A DNA stretch of 64,000 nt from Streptomyces sp. NBC_01754 (GTDB lineage: Bacteria > Actinomycetota > Actinomycetes > Streptomycetales > Streptomycetaceae), in NCBI RefSeq assembly GCF_035918015.1, contig NZ_CP109132.1, positions 6,820,001 to 6,884,000 of the forward strand, written 5' to 3'. Shown here one piece after another: positions 26,365 to 34,674 of this stretch. The notes beneath the pieces were generated by a model, which saw only the letters and a program-made list of their open reading frames with translations, was not told where the DNA came from and did not search any database. The translations under genes and the position numbers were made by a program. Position 1 is the stretch's first letter; every line of letters begins with the position of its first letter.

Positions 26365-27330
26365 ATGACGTCCATGAAGCAGCACACCGTACTCGTCGTC
26401 CTCTTCGACGGCGTCCAGAGCCTCGACGTGAGCGGGCCGATGGAGGTGTTCGCCGGAGCGTCCCGGTTCCCGGACGCCGTGTACGAACTGCGCACCGCCT
26501 CACTGGGCGGGGCGCCCGTCCGCTGCACCAACGGCCTCACCCTCGTCCCCGACGGCGCCCTCGAGGACGCGGTGGTGCCGGACATGCTGCTCGTGCCGGG
26601 TGGACAGGGCACCCGTGACCCCGACCCGGCGCTGATCGACTGGCTGCGCGCGCACGCCCCGGACCCCGACCGGCTGCTCTCGGTCTGCTCCGGCGCGCTG
26701 CTGCTCGCCCGGGCCGGGCAGCTCGACGGCCACCGGGTGACCACCCACTGGGCCCTCTGCGACCGGCTCGCCCGGAACCACCCGGCGGTGGAGGTGGACC
26801 CCGACCCGGTCTTCGTACGCGACGGACGGCTGTCCACCTCGGCCGGGGTCACCGCCGGCATCGACCTGGCGCTCGCCCTGGTCGAGGAGGACCACGGCCG
26901 CGACGTGGCGCTCGCCGTCGCCCGGCACCTCGTGGTCTTCCTGCGGCGCCCGGGCAACCAGGCCCAGTTCAGCGCCCAGCTCACCGCCCAGACCGCCGTC
27001 CGCGCACCGCTGCGGGACGTCCAGCAGTGGATCACCGAGCACCCGGACGCCGACCTCTCGGTGGAGGCGCTGGCCGCCCGGGCCAGGCTCTCGCCCCGCC
27101 ACTTCGCCCGTGCCTTCCGGGCCGAGACCGGGCTGACCCCCGGCCGCTACGTCGAACGCGTACGTCTGGAACAGGCCCGCCGCCTCCTGGAGGACACCGC
27201 CGACGGCGTGGCCGGGATCTCCCGGGCCAGCGGCTACGGCACCCCGGAAGCCATGCGGCGCGCCTTCGTCAAGGCGCTCGGCACGGCACCCGCCGAATAC
27301 CGCCGCCGCTTCCACCCCCGACCCGCCTGA
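26365..27330 (+). CDS. GlxA family transcriptional regulator (DJ-1/PfpI domain plus AraC helix-turn-helix)
   Basis: The 321-residue protein has an N-terminal class I glutamine-amidotransferase-like domain (VVLFDGVQSLDVSGPMEVF, with the nucleophile-elbow Cys in LSVCSGALLLARAGQLDG). About 100 C-terminal residues form an AraC DNA-binding domain (SVEALAARARLSPRHFARAF, then GYGTPEAMRRAFVKALG). GlxA-type regulators often control a neighbouring DJ-1-like enzyme, which is exactly what follows 59 bp downstream. Start is ATG 26365 (MTSMKQ) or 26374; neither has a clear ribosome site. Confidence 0.88.
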   Translation: MTSMKQHTVLVVLFDGVQSLDVSGPMEVFAGASRFPDAVYELRTASLGGAPVRCTNGLTLVPDGALEDAVVPDMLLVPGGQGTRDPDPALIDWLRAHAPDPDRLLSVCSGALLLARAGQLDGHRVTTHWALCDRLARNHPAVEVDPDPVFVRDGRLSTSAGVTAGIDLALALVEEDHGRDVALAVARHLVVFLRRPGNQAQFSAQLTAQTAVRAPLRDVQQWITEHPDADLSVEALAARARLSPRHFARAFRAETGLTPGRYVERVRLEQARRLLEDTADGVAGISRASGYGTPEAMRRAFVKALGTAPAEYRRRFHPRPA

Positions 27331-27389
27331 CCGCCACGGGGGCCGCCCACCCGCGCCCCGCCCACGACCGCCGACGACATGAGGAATCC

Positions 27390-28025
27390 ATGCAGATCGC
27401 CATCGTGCTCTTCGACCGCTTCACCGCACTCGACGCGGTGGGCCCCTACGAGATGCTCAGCGGCGTCCCCGGCGCCGAGACCTTCTTCGTCGCCGAGCGG
27501 ACGGGAGCCGTCCGCAACGACAGGGGCAGCCTCCGCCTCGTCGCCGAACGCAGCCTGGGCGAGGTGCCCGCCCCGGACGTGGTGATCGTGCCGGGCGGCC
27601 CCGGACAGAGCGCGCGGATGGAGGACGGGGCCCTGCTCGACTGGCTGCGCGCGGCCGACGCCACCAGCACCTGGACGGCGTCGGTGTGTACCGGGTCGCT
27701 GCTGCTGGCCGCGGCCGGACTGCTCACCGGCCGGCGGGCCACCTCGCACTGGCTGGCCCTCGGCACGCTGGAGCGGTACGGGGCCGAACCGACCGGGGAA
27801 CGCGTCGTGTTCGACGGGAAGTACGTCACCGCCGCCGGTGTCTCCGCCGGCATCGACATGGGGCTCACCCTGCTCGGCAGGATCGCGGGCGACGACCGTG
27901 CCCGGACCGTGCAGCTCCTGACCGAGTACGACCCCCGGCCGCCCTACGACGCGGGATCGCCCGAGAAGGCGCCGGCCGCCCTGGTCGAGGAGTGCCGCGC
28001 CAGGAGCCGTTTCATCCTGACGTAG
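27390..28025 (+). CDS. DJ-1/PfpI family protein, isonitrile-hydratase-like
   Basis: A 211-residue DJ-1/PfpI enzyme. It has IVLFDRFTALDAVGPYEML at the start, the nucleophile elbow ASVCTGSLLLAAAGLLTGRR with the Cys, and a distal GKYVTAAGVSAGIDMGL. Relatives include isonitrile hydratase (InhA), which converts isonitriles to N-formamides; the sequence resembles that branch but the substrate is unproven. GAGGAA precedes the ATG. It follows the GlxA regulator, and its 3' end overlaps the convergent enoyl-CoA hydratase gene by 14 bp. Confidence 0.82.
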   Translation: MQIAIVLFDRFTALDAVGPYEMLSGVPGAETFFVAERTGAVRNDRGSLRLVAERSLGEVPAPDVVIVPGGPGQSARMEDGALLDWLRAADATSTWTASVCTGSLLLAAAGLLTGRRATSHWLALGTLERYGAEPTGERVVFDGKYVTAAGVSAGIDMGLTLLGRIAGDDRARTVQLLTEYDPRPPYDAGSPEKAPAALVEECRARSRFILT

Positions 28026-28818
28026 GCACGGCGCCGCCGGGCTCCGTCGTATAGGTGAAGCGGGGCGCGCGGCGCTCCAGGAAGGCGGCGACCCCTTCGT
28101 CGGTGTCGCCGCTGCCGCGGGCCTGCGCCGACCAGTACGCGTCCCGGTCGGTGCGCCCGTCGGCGAACTCCTTCGCCGCGCCCTGGGTCAGCTGCGAGCG
28201 CGACGCCAGCACCCGTGCGAAGGCGCGCACCCGCTGCTCCAGCCCGTCCGCCGGCAGCACCTCGTCCACCAGCCCGGTGCGCAGCGCGCGCTCGGCACCG
28301 ATCAGCTCGCCGGAGAACAGCAGGAACTTCGCCGTGGCCGGGCCGACCAGCGCCACCAGCCGACGGGTCGACGAGGACGCGTAGACGATCCCCAGCTTGG
28401 CCGGGGTGATGCCGAACGAGGCCCTCTGGTCGGCGAAGCGCAGATCGCAGGCGGTCGCGAGCTGGCTGCCGCCGCCCACGCAGTGTCCGCGCACCACCGC
28501 CAGCGTCGGCCTGGGAAAGGCGGCCAGCGCCTCCTCGGCCCGCACCGCCAGTTCCTGCGGGCGCCTGGCGGGATCCCGGAGCGAGGTGATGTCCGCGCCG
28601 GCGCAGAAGGTCTCACCGGCGCCGGTGAGCACCAGTACCCGCACGGTCGGGTCGGCGGCCAGGGACTCCAGCAGGCCGGGCAGCGCCTCCCACATGTCCG
28701 CGGTCATCGCGTTGCGCTTGGCGGGATTGCTGATGACGACGGTGGCCACGCCGTCCACGACACCGTGCTCCAGCCGGGGCCCGGCGGCCGTCGCGCACGG
28801 CTGCTCCCTGGTTTCCAT
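28012..28818 (-). CDS. enoyl-CoA hydratase/isomerase family protein
   Basis: A 268-residue crotonase-fold protein. The two oxyanion-hole segments are ETFCAGADITSL and GHCVGGGSQLATACD. Dodecameric-type position 'AKLGIVY' follows, and the C-terminus is typical. The conserved catalytic Glu pair of true hydratases is not obvious, since the second site reads QLATACD, so it may isomerise, hydrolyse or decarboxylate an acyl-CoA. The ATG at 28818 lies seven bases after a TAGCAT box, so the message is probably leaderless. Confidence 0.82.
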   Translation of the reverse strand: METREQPCATAAGPRLEHGVVDGVATVVISNPAKRNAMTADMWEALPGLLESLAADPTVRVLVLTGAGETFCAGADITSLRDPARRPQELAVRAEEALAAFPRPTLAVVRGHCVGGGSQLATACDLRFADQRASFGITPAKLGIVYASSSTRRLVALVGPATAKFLLFSGELIGAERALRTGLVDEVLPADGLEQRVRAFARVLASRSQLTQGAAKEFADGRTDRDAYWSAQARGSGDTDEGVAAFLERRAPRFTYTTEPGGAVPTSG

Positions 28819-29078
28819 GCGCCGGATGCTATCCGCAGGGCCCGCACCCGCGACCGGGAGGGGGATCCGTGCGGCCGCCGAATCGTCAGCCTGATGGCGG
28901 ACCAGAGGCGACCGAACAGGACAGGAAGTAGACACATGTCTGGCTTTTTCGTGCAGCTTCGATCTGATGGCCGCCATAAGTGAGCACTTCCGGTCGGCTG
29001 TCGAGCCCGCCCCGGTGGTTCCCGACACTCTTTACCCGGTAGTCAGTGACAGGCGAGTCGAGAGCGGGTGGCCGGTCC

Positions 29079-29534
29079 ATGGAGAGCCGCGAGAGGGTCC
29101 CGGACCACTCCGTGCCGTACGAAGGGGTGTGGCGCTTCACCGCACCCTCCACCGACGCCTCGGTGCCGCAGGCCCGGCACGCCGTGCGGGACCTGCTGAG
29201 GAGGCAGGGTGTACCCGTCGAGGACGCCGTGCTGCACGGGCTGCTGCTGATCGTGTCGGAGCTCGTCACCAACGCGGTCAAGCACGCGGCCCTGCTCTCG
29301 CCCGAGCTCGCCGTGGAGGTGGCCATCGGAGCGGAGTGGATCAGGGTCTCCGTCGAGGACAACCACCCCTACCGCCCCACCGCCCTGGTCACCGACCACG
29401 GGCAGACGGGCGGCCGGGGGCTGCTGCTGGTCCGCGAGATCACCGCGGAGGCGGGCGGATCCTGCGCCGTGGAGCACACGGCGGGCGGCGGCAAGGTCAT
29501 CTGGGCGGCGATGCCGCTCAAGGCCGGGCTCTGA
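29079..29534 (+). CDS. RsbW-like ATP-binding protein (anti-sigma factor / HATPase_c)
   Basis: This 151-residue protein has a GHKL ATP-binding fold of the RsbW type: the N-box IVSELVTNAVKHA, then VSVEDNHPYRPTA and the G-box GQTGGRGLLLVREI. Streptomyces encodes dozens of such proteins, most without a known partner sigma factor or antagonist. No anti-sigma antagonist is adjacent. The ATG at 29079 has GGGTGG upstream; the frame extends to 29046 without a better start. Confidence 0.83.
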   Translation: MESRERVPDHSVPYEGVWRFTAPSTDASVPQARHAVRDLLRRQGVPVEDAVLHGLLLIVSELVTNAVKHAALLSPELAVEVAIGAEWIRVSVEDNHPYRPTALVTDHGQTGGRGLLLVREITAEAGGSCAVEHTAGGGKVIWAAMPLKAGL

Positions 29535-29556
29535 CCGCCCCGCCCGCCGCGCCGGA

Positions 29557-30150
29557 TCACCAGCCGGCCGCCGGGCCGGTCAGCTCTCTGATCGCGGGCC
29601 GGGCCGCGTCCAGCACCGTCATGAACCACACGGAGAACGGGGCGTCGGCATGCCGCTCCGCGAGCTCGCCCGCCGTCACGAACGCCGTCTCGCCCACCTC
29701 CTCCGCGTCCGGCCGCACCGCCTCCTGCACCATCCCGACGAACAGGTGGTTGAACTCCTGCTCCACCAGTCCGGAGGCCGGGTCCGGGTGGTTGTAGCGG
29801 ACCGTGCCGGCCGCGGCGAGCAGCGAGGGGGAGACCCCCAGCTCCTCGTACGTACGCCGGGCGGCAGCCGCGAAGGGCGCCTCGCCGGGGTAGGGGTGGC
29901 CGCAGCAGGTGTTCGACCACACGCCGGGGGAGTGGTACTTGCCGAGCGCCCGGCGCTGGAGCAGCAGCCGTCCCTGCTCGTCGAAGAGGAAGACGGAGAA
30001 CGCCCGGTGCAACTGACCGGGCGCCTGGTGGGCCGAGAGCTTCTCCGCGGTGCCGATGGTGGTGCCGCTCTCGTCGACCAGTTCGAGCATGATCGCTTCT
30101 GCAGTGCCGTTCGACGAGCTGTGCGTCGCGGTGGCTGGTGTGGTCGGCAT
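29557..30150 (-). CDS. idi: isopentenyl-diphosphate delta-isomerase (type 1)
   Basis: A 197-residue Nudix-like enzyme that interconverts IPP and DMAPP. Motifs are LHRAFSVFLFDEQGRLLLQ, WSNTCCGHPYPGE with the catalytic Cys and metal His, and EFNHLFVG with the active Glu. I prefer the ATG at 30150, which has AAGG six bases upstream; the in-frame ATG at 30156 overlaps that site. It supplies the isoprenoid precursors needed by the hopanoid genes 10 kb away, and occupies the same relative place as idi in S. coelicolor (from memory). Confidence 0.93.
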   Translation of the reverse strand: MPTTPATATHSSSNGTAEAIMLELVDESGTTIGTAEKLSAHQAPGQLHRAFSVFLFDEQGRLLLQRRALGKYHSPGVWSNTCCGHPYPGEAPFAAAARRTYEELGVSPSLLAAAGTVRYNHPDPASGLVEQEFNHLFVGMVQEAVRPDAEEVGETAFVTAGELAERHADAPFSVWFMTVLDAARPAIRELTGPAAGW

Positions 30151-30291
30151 ACCCATCCTTCGCTTTGGTTACCGGCCTCGTGCGCCGGACCCCTCGAGTC
30201 CGGTCAAGTCTGCCGTACCGAAGCCGCTCGTCCGTACCGCGGGTGCTGGCATGTCCCGTGCCCCAAGGGCCCCGGTACCGGAACGAGTGAC

Positions 30292-31233
30292 TCAGTGGCA
30301 GAGCCTAGCCTCGTGCTCGGCGTGCCCGCTCGGCTCCAGCTGGAAGGTGCAGTGCTCCACGTCGAAGTGGTCGCCCAGACAGCCCTGCAGTGCGTGCAGG
30401 AGCTTCTCGTGCCCGATGGAGTCCAGCATCTCCTGGTGCACGACGACGTGCGCGGACAGGACCGGCATCCCGGAGGTGATCGTCCAGGCGTGCAGGTCGT
30501 GGACGCCCAGCACTCCGGGCAGAGCCGTGATGTGGGCGCGTACCTCCGCCATGTCCACGCCCTTGGGTGCCGACTCCAGCAGCACGTCGAGCGTCTCGCG
30601 CAGGAGCTTCACCGTCCGCGGCACGATCATCAGGCCGATCAGGAGCGAGGCGATCGGGTCGGCGGCCTGCCAGCCGGTCGCCATGATGACGCCGGCCGCC
30701 ACCAGTACCGTCACCGAGCCGAGGGTGTCCGCGAGGACCTCCAGATAGGCGCCCCGCACATTGAGGTTGTCGTGCCGGCCGCGCATCAGCAGGGAGAGCG
30801 AGACCATGTTGGCGACCATACCGACGGCGGCGAACGCGAGGGCCAGCCCGCCGCGGGTGTCGGCCGGGGTGATGAAGCGCTCGACTGCCTCGAAGACCAG
30901 GTAGGCGCCGACCCCGAGCAGCAGCAGGCAGTTGGCCAGCGCCGCGAGGATCTCGGCGCGGGCGTAGCCGAAGGTGCGGTTGGGACCGGCCGGGCGGTTG
31001 GCGAAGTGGATGGCCAGCAGCGCCATCCCCAGCCCCAGCGCGTCGGTCGCCATGTGGGCCGCGTCCGCGATCAGGGCCAGGGAGTCGGCGAGCAGCCCGC
31101 CGACGATCTCCACGACCATGACGCCGAGCGTGATGCCCAGGGCTATGCGGAGCCGTCCGCGGTACGCGGCGGCCGCGGTGCCCGTGGGGGGCGCTCCTGT
31201 GCGCGTGTGCCCGTGGTCGTGGCCGGCACCCAT
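30292..31233 (-). CDS. cation diffusion facilitator family transporter (zinc efflux type)
   Basis: A 313-residue membrane protein of the CDF family with six hydrophobic segments. TM2 carries DSLALIADAAHMATDALGL and TM5 carries YLEVLADTLGSV; together they supply the His/Asp site for Zn2+, Cd2+ or Co2+ antiport with protons. A His-rich N-terminus (GHDHGHTRTG) and a soluble C-terminal domain (VHDLHAWTITSGMPVLSAHV) fit the CzcD/ZitB branch. The ATG at 31233 has GGAGGC upstream. No metal regulator is adjacent. Confidence 0.9.
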   Translation of the reverse strand: MGAGHDHGHTRTGAPPTGTAAAAYRGRLRIALGITLGVMVVEIVGGLLADSLALIADAAHMATDALGLGMALLAIHFANRPAGPNRTFGYARAEILAALANCLLLLGVGAYLVFEAVERFITPADTRGGLALAFAAVGMVANMVSLSLLMRGRHDNLNVRGAYLEVLADTLGSVTVLVAAGVIMATGWQAADPIASLLIGLMIVPRTVKLLRETLDVLLESAPKGVDMAEVRAHITALPGVLGVHDLHAWTITSGMPVLSAHVVVHQEMLDSIGHEKLLHALQGCLGDHFDVEHCTFQLEPSGHAEHEARLCH

Positions 31234-31412
31234 ACGTACGCCTCCAGAGCGCTCGGACGTGCCGGGCGCGGACCGCCCGGCACGGCCCAGTGAACTACGG
31301 GGAGGGGGTATCGGGCAACACGGCACTGAACACCGTTGTCATATGCTCTGACCTGCGCGGATGTGTACGGGTCCAGGAAGTGCGGGCGCGCGGTCGGGTG
31401 GGGTGCGCGTGT

Positions 31413-32417
31413 CTACGGGAGCCCGGGCCCCCTCACCGCGTGCGCGTCCGCGGGACGGAGCAGACACCAGCCCTCCCACGCCGACTCCACCATGTCCCGC
31501 ACCCCGAGCCGGGCCGTCCAGCCCAGCTCCCGCCTCATCCGGTCCGCGGACGCGACGGCCCGGGCCGCGTCGCCGGGCCGTCGCGGTCCCGTCACGGGCT
31601 CGGTGCGCAGACCGGTGACCTCAGCCACCACCGAGGCCAGTTCGCGCACGGAGACGCCCTCGCCCCGGCCGACGTTCACCGTCAGGTCCTCGCCGCCCTT
31701 CCGTCCGCCGAGCCCGCGGGCCACCGCGAGGTGCGCGTCGGCGAGGTCGGCGACGTGGATGTAGTCGCGGACACAGGTGCCGTCGGGCGTCGGGTAGTCG
31801 TCGCCGAAGATCCGCGGCGCCTCCCCACGCGTCAGCCGGTCGAAGAACATCGGCACGATGTTGAAGACCCCGGTGTCCGACAGCCGTGGCTCGGCGGCCC
31901 CCGCCACGTTGAAGTACCGCAGACAGGCCGTGGAGACGCCGTGCGCCCGCCCCGCCGCCCGTACCAGCCACTCCCCGGCGAGCTTGGTCTCGCCGTAGGG
32001 ACTGATCGGCGCGCAGGGGGTCTCCTCCGTGATGCGCTCGACGTCGGGGACGCCGTACACCGCGGCCGACGACGAGAACAGGAAGCGCCGGACCCCGGCG
32101 GCGGCCACGGCCTCCAGCAGCGTGGTGAGGCCGCCCAGGTTCTCCCGGTAGTACAGCAGCGGGTCCTCGACGGACTCGCCGACCTGCTTCTTCGCCGCGA
32201 GGTGCACCACCCCCGTGACGCCGTGTTCGGCCAGCAGCCGGTCGAGCAGCGCGCGGTCCGCCGTCGAGCCGTGCACCAGCGCGACGTCCGGACCGAGCCG
32301 CCCCGCGTCCCCCGTGGAGACGTCGTCGAGCACGACGACCCGTTCGCCGGCCCCGGTCATGGCCTTCGCCACGTGTGCCCCGATGTACCCCGCCCCGCCT
32401 GTGATCAGCCACGTCAT
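31413..32417 (-). CDS. galE: UDP-glucose 4-epimerase
   Basis: A 334-residue extended short-chain dehydrogenase. Motifs are the NAD-binding WLITGGAGYIGAHVAKAM, FLFSSSAAVYG, and the catalytic Tyr/Lys in PYGETKLAGEW, then RYFNVAGAAE, all typical of GalE. It interconverts UDP-glucose and UDP-galactose. TAAACT lies exactly seven bases before the ATG, suggesting a leaderless message. It is divergent from the CDP-alcohol/exporter operon and may supply UDP-Gal to the glycosyltransferase there, which is inference. Confidence 0.9.
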   Translation of the reverse strand: MTWLITGGAGYIGAHVAKAMTGAGERVVVLDDVSTGDAGRLGPDVALVHGSTADRALLDRLLAEHGVTGVVHLAAKKQVGESVEDPLLYYRENLGGLTTLLEAVAAAGVRRFLFSSSAAVYGVPDVERITEETPCAPISPYGETKLAGEWLVRAAGRAHGVSTACLRYFNVAGAAEPRLSDTGVFNIVPMFFDRLTRGEAPRIFGDDYPTPDGTCVRDYIHVADLADAHLAVARGLGGRKGGEDLTVNVGRGEGVSVRELASVVAEVTGLRTEPVTGPRRPGDAARAVASADRMRRELGWTARLGVRDMVESAWEGWCLLRPADAHAVRGPGLP

Positions 32418-32844
32418 GGACGTCAGTTTAGGCTCCCCGACCGGCGCCCGGGGGACCTGTGGACGGCGCTGGGCGGGAGCGGTTTGTGGGACGGGGCGGT
32501 GATCGACGATGATGATCGCGAAGGGCACCGGAGGATGACCGCTTCACTCGAACGAAGCACAAACGGGCGGTGAAATCGGCCTTCCGTTCATCCGATAGCC
32601 TCAGAGCCTGTCGGGTGATCTCCGAACGGACGCCCACGCCCTGGCACGCACGCTTCCCGCGTCGCCGAAATGCCCTGGTAGCTCTGCTACAAGGGCGTTC
32701 CGGCACTTTGGAATCGCACGCTCCGGACCGCGTCCGTCTTCTGTTCGAAGGCGGCCCGGCAGGCTCTCAGCCGACGAGCCGCAGACCCCTCCCGGGGGCG
32801 TACCGTCGTGCGCCGTTCCCGTCACCGCCAAGGAGTGAGTTCGT
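32418..32844. other. 427-bp divergent regulatory region between galE and the CDP-alcohol operon
   Basis: No gene fits here. The galE promoter is at its left end (TAAACT at 32425-32430 on the minus strand). In the middle lies an imperfect hairpin (32672-32696). The right end carries AAGGAG at 32830-32835, the ribosome site of the next gene. The 250 bases between hairpin and galE are less GC-rich than their surroundings, which fits a long untranslated leader or complex promoter. Confidence 0.5.
32672..32696. promoter_or_regulatory. 11-bp imperfect inverted repeat upstream of the CDP-alcohol operon
   Basis: GCCCTGGTAGC and GCTACAAGGGC pair at 10 of 11 positions around TCT, about 150 bases upstream of the operon's first start. 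It has no T-run, so it is either an operator or a leader stem rather than a plain terminator. Confidence 0.4.
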
Positions 32845-34674
32845 CTGTCGACCGCCATCCTCACCGGTGCGCCGGTACCCGGATCGTCGCTCGAGGACGA
32901 TCTGCGGTCACTCGGCTTCGAGGTGTCCGCCGCCGCCGACGCGACCCAGGCCGCCGAACTGCTGGCCCTGGTCCCCGCCGACCGGCGCGTCGCGCTCGTG
33001 GACCCCCGCTTCGTCGGCCACCTCCACGCCCTCAGGCTCGGACTGACCGACCCCCGCTTCGACGCCGCCGCCGTCCCGGGCGCCCTCACCGCCCGGCCCG
33101 CGGCCAGGGGCGCGCTGCTGCGCGCCCTGCGGCGGGCCGGGGACGCCGTCGGGACGGGCAGCCCGGTGGCTCCAGGATCCGCGCCCGCCGCAGAGGACCG
33201 CACGGTGCCCGGCCGGCTGGCCGTGGCGCTGGCCGCCGAGGGCACCGCGGTCCAGCGCCCCGAACTCGGATCACTCACCGCCGCCGTGCCCACCGGCCCC
33301 GGCGAGCGGGCCGCCGCGCAGAGCTCCGTCGCCGCCGTCGACGACGAGGCGGTCCGGCTCCGCAGCGCGGTCAAGGCCCACGACGGCTTCTTCACCACCT
33401 TCTTCATCAGCCCCTACTCCCGCTACATCGCCCGCTGGTGCGCCCGCCGGGGCCTGACCCCGAACCAGGTCACCACCGCCTCGCTGATCACCGCCCTGAT
33501 CGCGGCGGGCAGCGCGGCGACCGGCAGCCGCGGCGGCTACGTCGCGGCCGGGGTGCTGCTGCTCCTGTCGTTCGTCCTGGACTGCACCGACGGGCAGCTC
33601 GCCCGCTACTCGCTCCAGTACTCCACGATGGGCGCCTGGCTGGACGCCACCTTCGACCGGGCCAAGGAGTACGCCTACTACGCGGGCCTCGCCCTCGGCG
33701 CCGCCCGCGGCGGCGACGACGTATGGGTCCTCGCACTGGGGGCGATGGTCCTCCAGGCCTGCCGCCACGTGGTCGACTTCTCGTTCAACGAGGCCAACCA
33801 CGACGCGGTCTCCAACACCAGTCCCACCGCCGCCCTCTCCGACCGGCTCGACAGCGTCGGCTGGACGGTGTGGGTGCGCCGGATGATAGTCCTGCCCATC
33901 GGTGAACGCTGGGCCATGATCGCGGTGCTGACCGCGCTCACCACGCCCCGGATCGTCTTCTACGCCCTGCTCGTGGGCTGCGCGCTGGCTGCCTGCTACA
34001 CCACGGCGGGCCGGCTGCTGCGTTCGCTGACCCGTAAGGCCCGGCGCACCGACCGCGCCATGCGGGCCCTGGCCGACCTCGCCGACTCCGGGCCGCTCGC
34101 CCAGGCGGTCGCCGCGGTGCTCCGGCGTCCGGGAGGCGGGTACACCGCCCCCCTGCTGGCGTTCCTCGGCGGGGCGCTGATGGTCGCCGCGGCCCTGTTC
34201 GCCCCCTTCGGCGGGTGGCTCGTCGTCGGCGCCGCGGTCCTGTACGCCGTCCTCGCGGGTCTTTCCGTCTCCCGGCCGCTGGGCGGGGCGCTCGACTGGC
34301 TCGTCCCTCCCGCCTTCCGGGCCGCCGAGTACTGCGCGGTCCTTGTGCTGGCGGCCCGCAGCGACGCCCCGCACGCCGTCCCCGCGGCGTTCGGGCTGGT
34401 CTCGGCCGTCGCCTACCATCACTACGACACGGTGTACCGCATCCGAGGCGGTACCGGCGCGCCACCGCGGTGGCTGGGGCGCGCGGCCGGCGGGCACGAG
34501 GGACGGACGCTGGTCGTGGCCGTACTCGCCGCCCTGCTCACCGCAGGTCCAGGTTTCACCACGGCCCTCACCGTGATGGCGGTCGCCGTGGCTCTCGTGG
34601 TGCTCGTGGAGTCCATCCGCTTCTGGGTGTCCTCCTCGGCCCCCGCCGTACACGACGAAGGAGAACTCGCATGA
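32845..34674 (+). CDS. CDP-alcohol phosphatidyltransferase with extra N- and C-terminal domains (DUF5941)
   Basis: A 609-residue three-part protein. Residues 1 to about 165 are a soluble segment with a weak resemblance to nucleotidyltransferases (VALVDPRFVGHLHALRLGL) but no G-rich nucleotide loop. The middle is a CDP-alcohol phosphotransferase with the full motif: DCTDGQLAR, then Gly263, Asp267 and Asp271. A third hydrophobic part (about residues 430-600) fits DUF5941. It should move a phospho-alcohol from a CDP carrier to an acceptor in the membrane. I chose CTG 32845, nine bases after AAGGAG; the first ATG/GTG-type start (GTG 32923) has no ribosome site and would lose 26 conserved-looking residues. 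It overlaps the next gene by 4 bp. Confidence 0.8.
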   Translation: MSTAILTGAPVPGSSLEDDLRSLGFEVSAAADATQAAELLALVPADRRVALVDPRFVGHLHALRLGLTDPRFDAAAVPGALTARPAARGALLRALRRAGDAVGTGSPVAPGSAPAAEDRTVPGRLAVALAAEGTAVQRPELGSLTAAVPTGPGERAAAQSSVAAVDDEAVRLRSAVKAHDGFFTTFFISPYSRYIARWCARRGLTPNQVTTASLITALIAAGSAATGSRGGYVAAGVLLLLSFVLDCTDGQLARYSLQYSTMGAWLDATFDRAKEYAYYAGLALGAARGGDDVWVLALGAMVLQACRHVVDFSFNEANHDAVSNTSPTAALSDRLDSVGWTVWVRRMIVLPIGERWAMIAVLTALTTPRIVFYALLVGCALAACYTTAGRLLRSLTRKARRTDRAMRALADLADSGPLAQAVAAVLRRPGGGYTAPLLAFLGGALMVAAALFAPFGGWLVVGAAVLYAVLAGLSVSRPLGGALDWLVPPAFRAAEYCAVLVLAARSDAPHAVPAAFGLVSAVAYHHYDTVYRIRGGTGAPPRWLGRAAGGHEGRTLVVAVLAALLTAGPGFTTALTVMAVAVALVVLVESIRFWVSSSAPAVHDEGELA

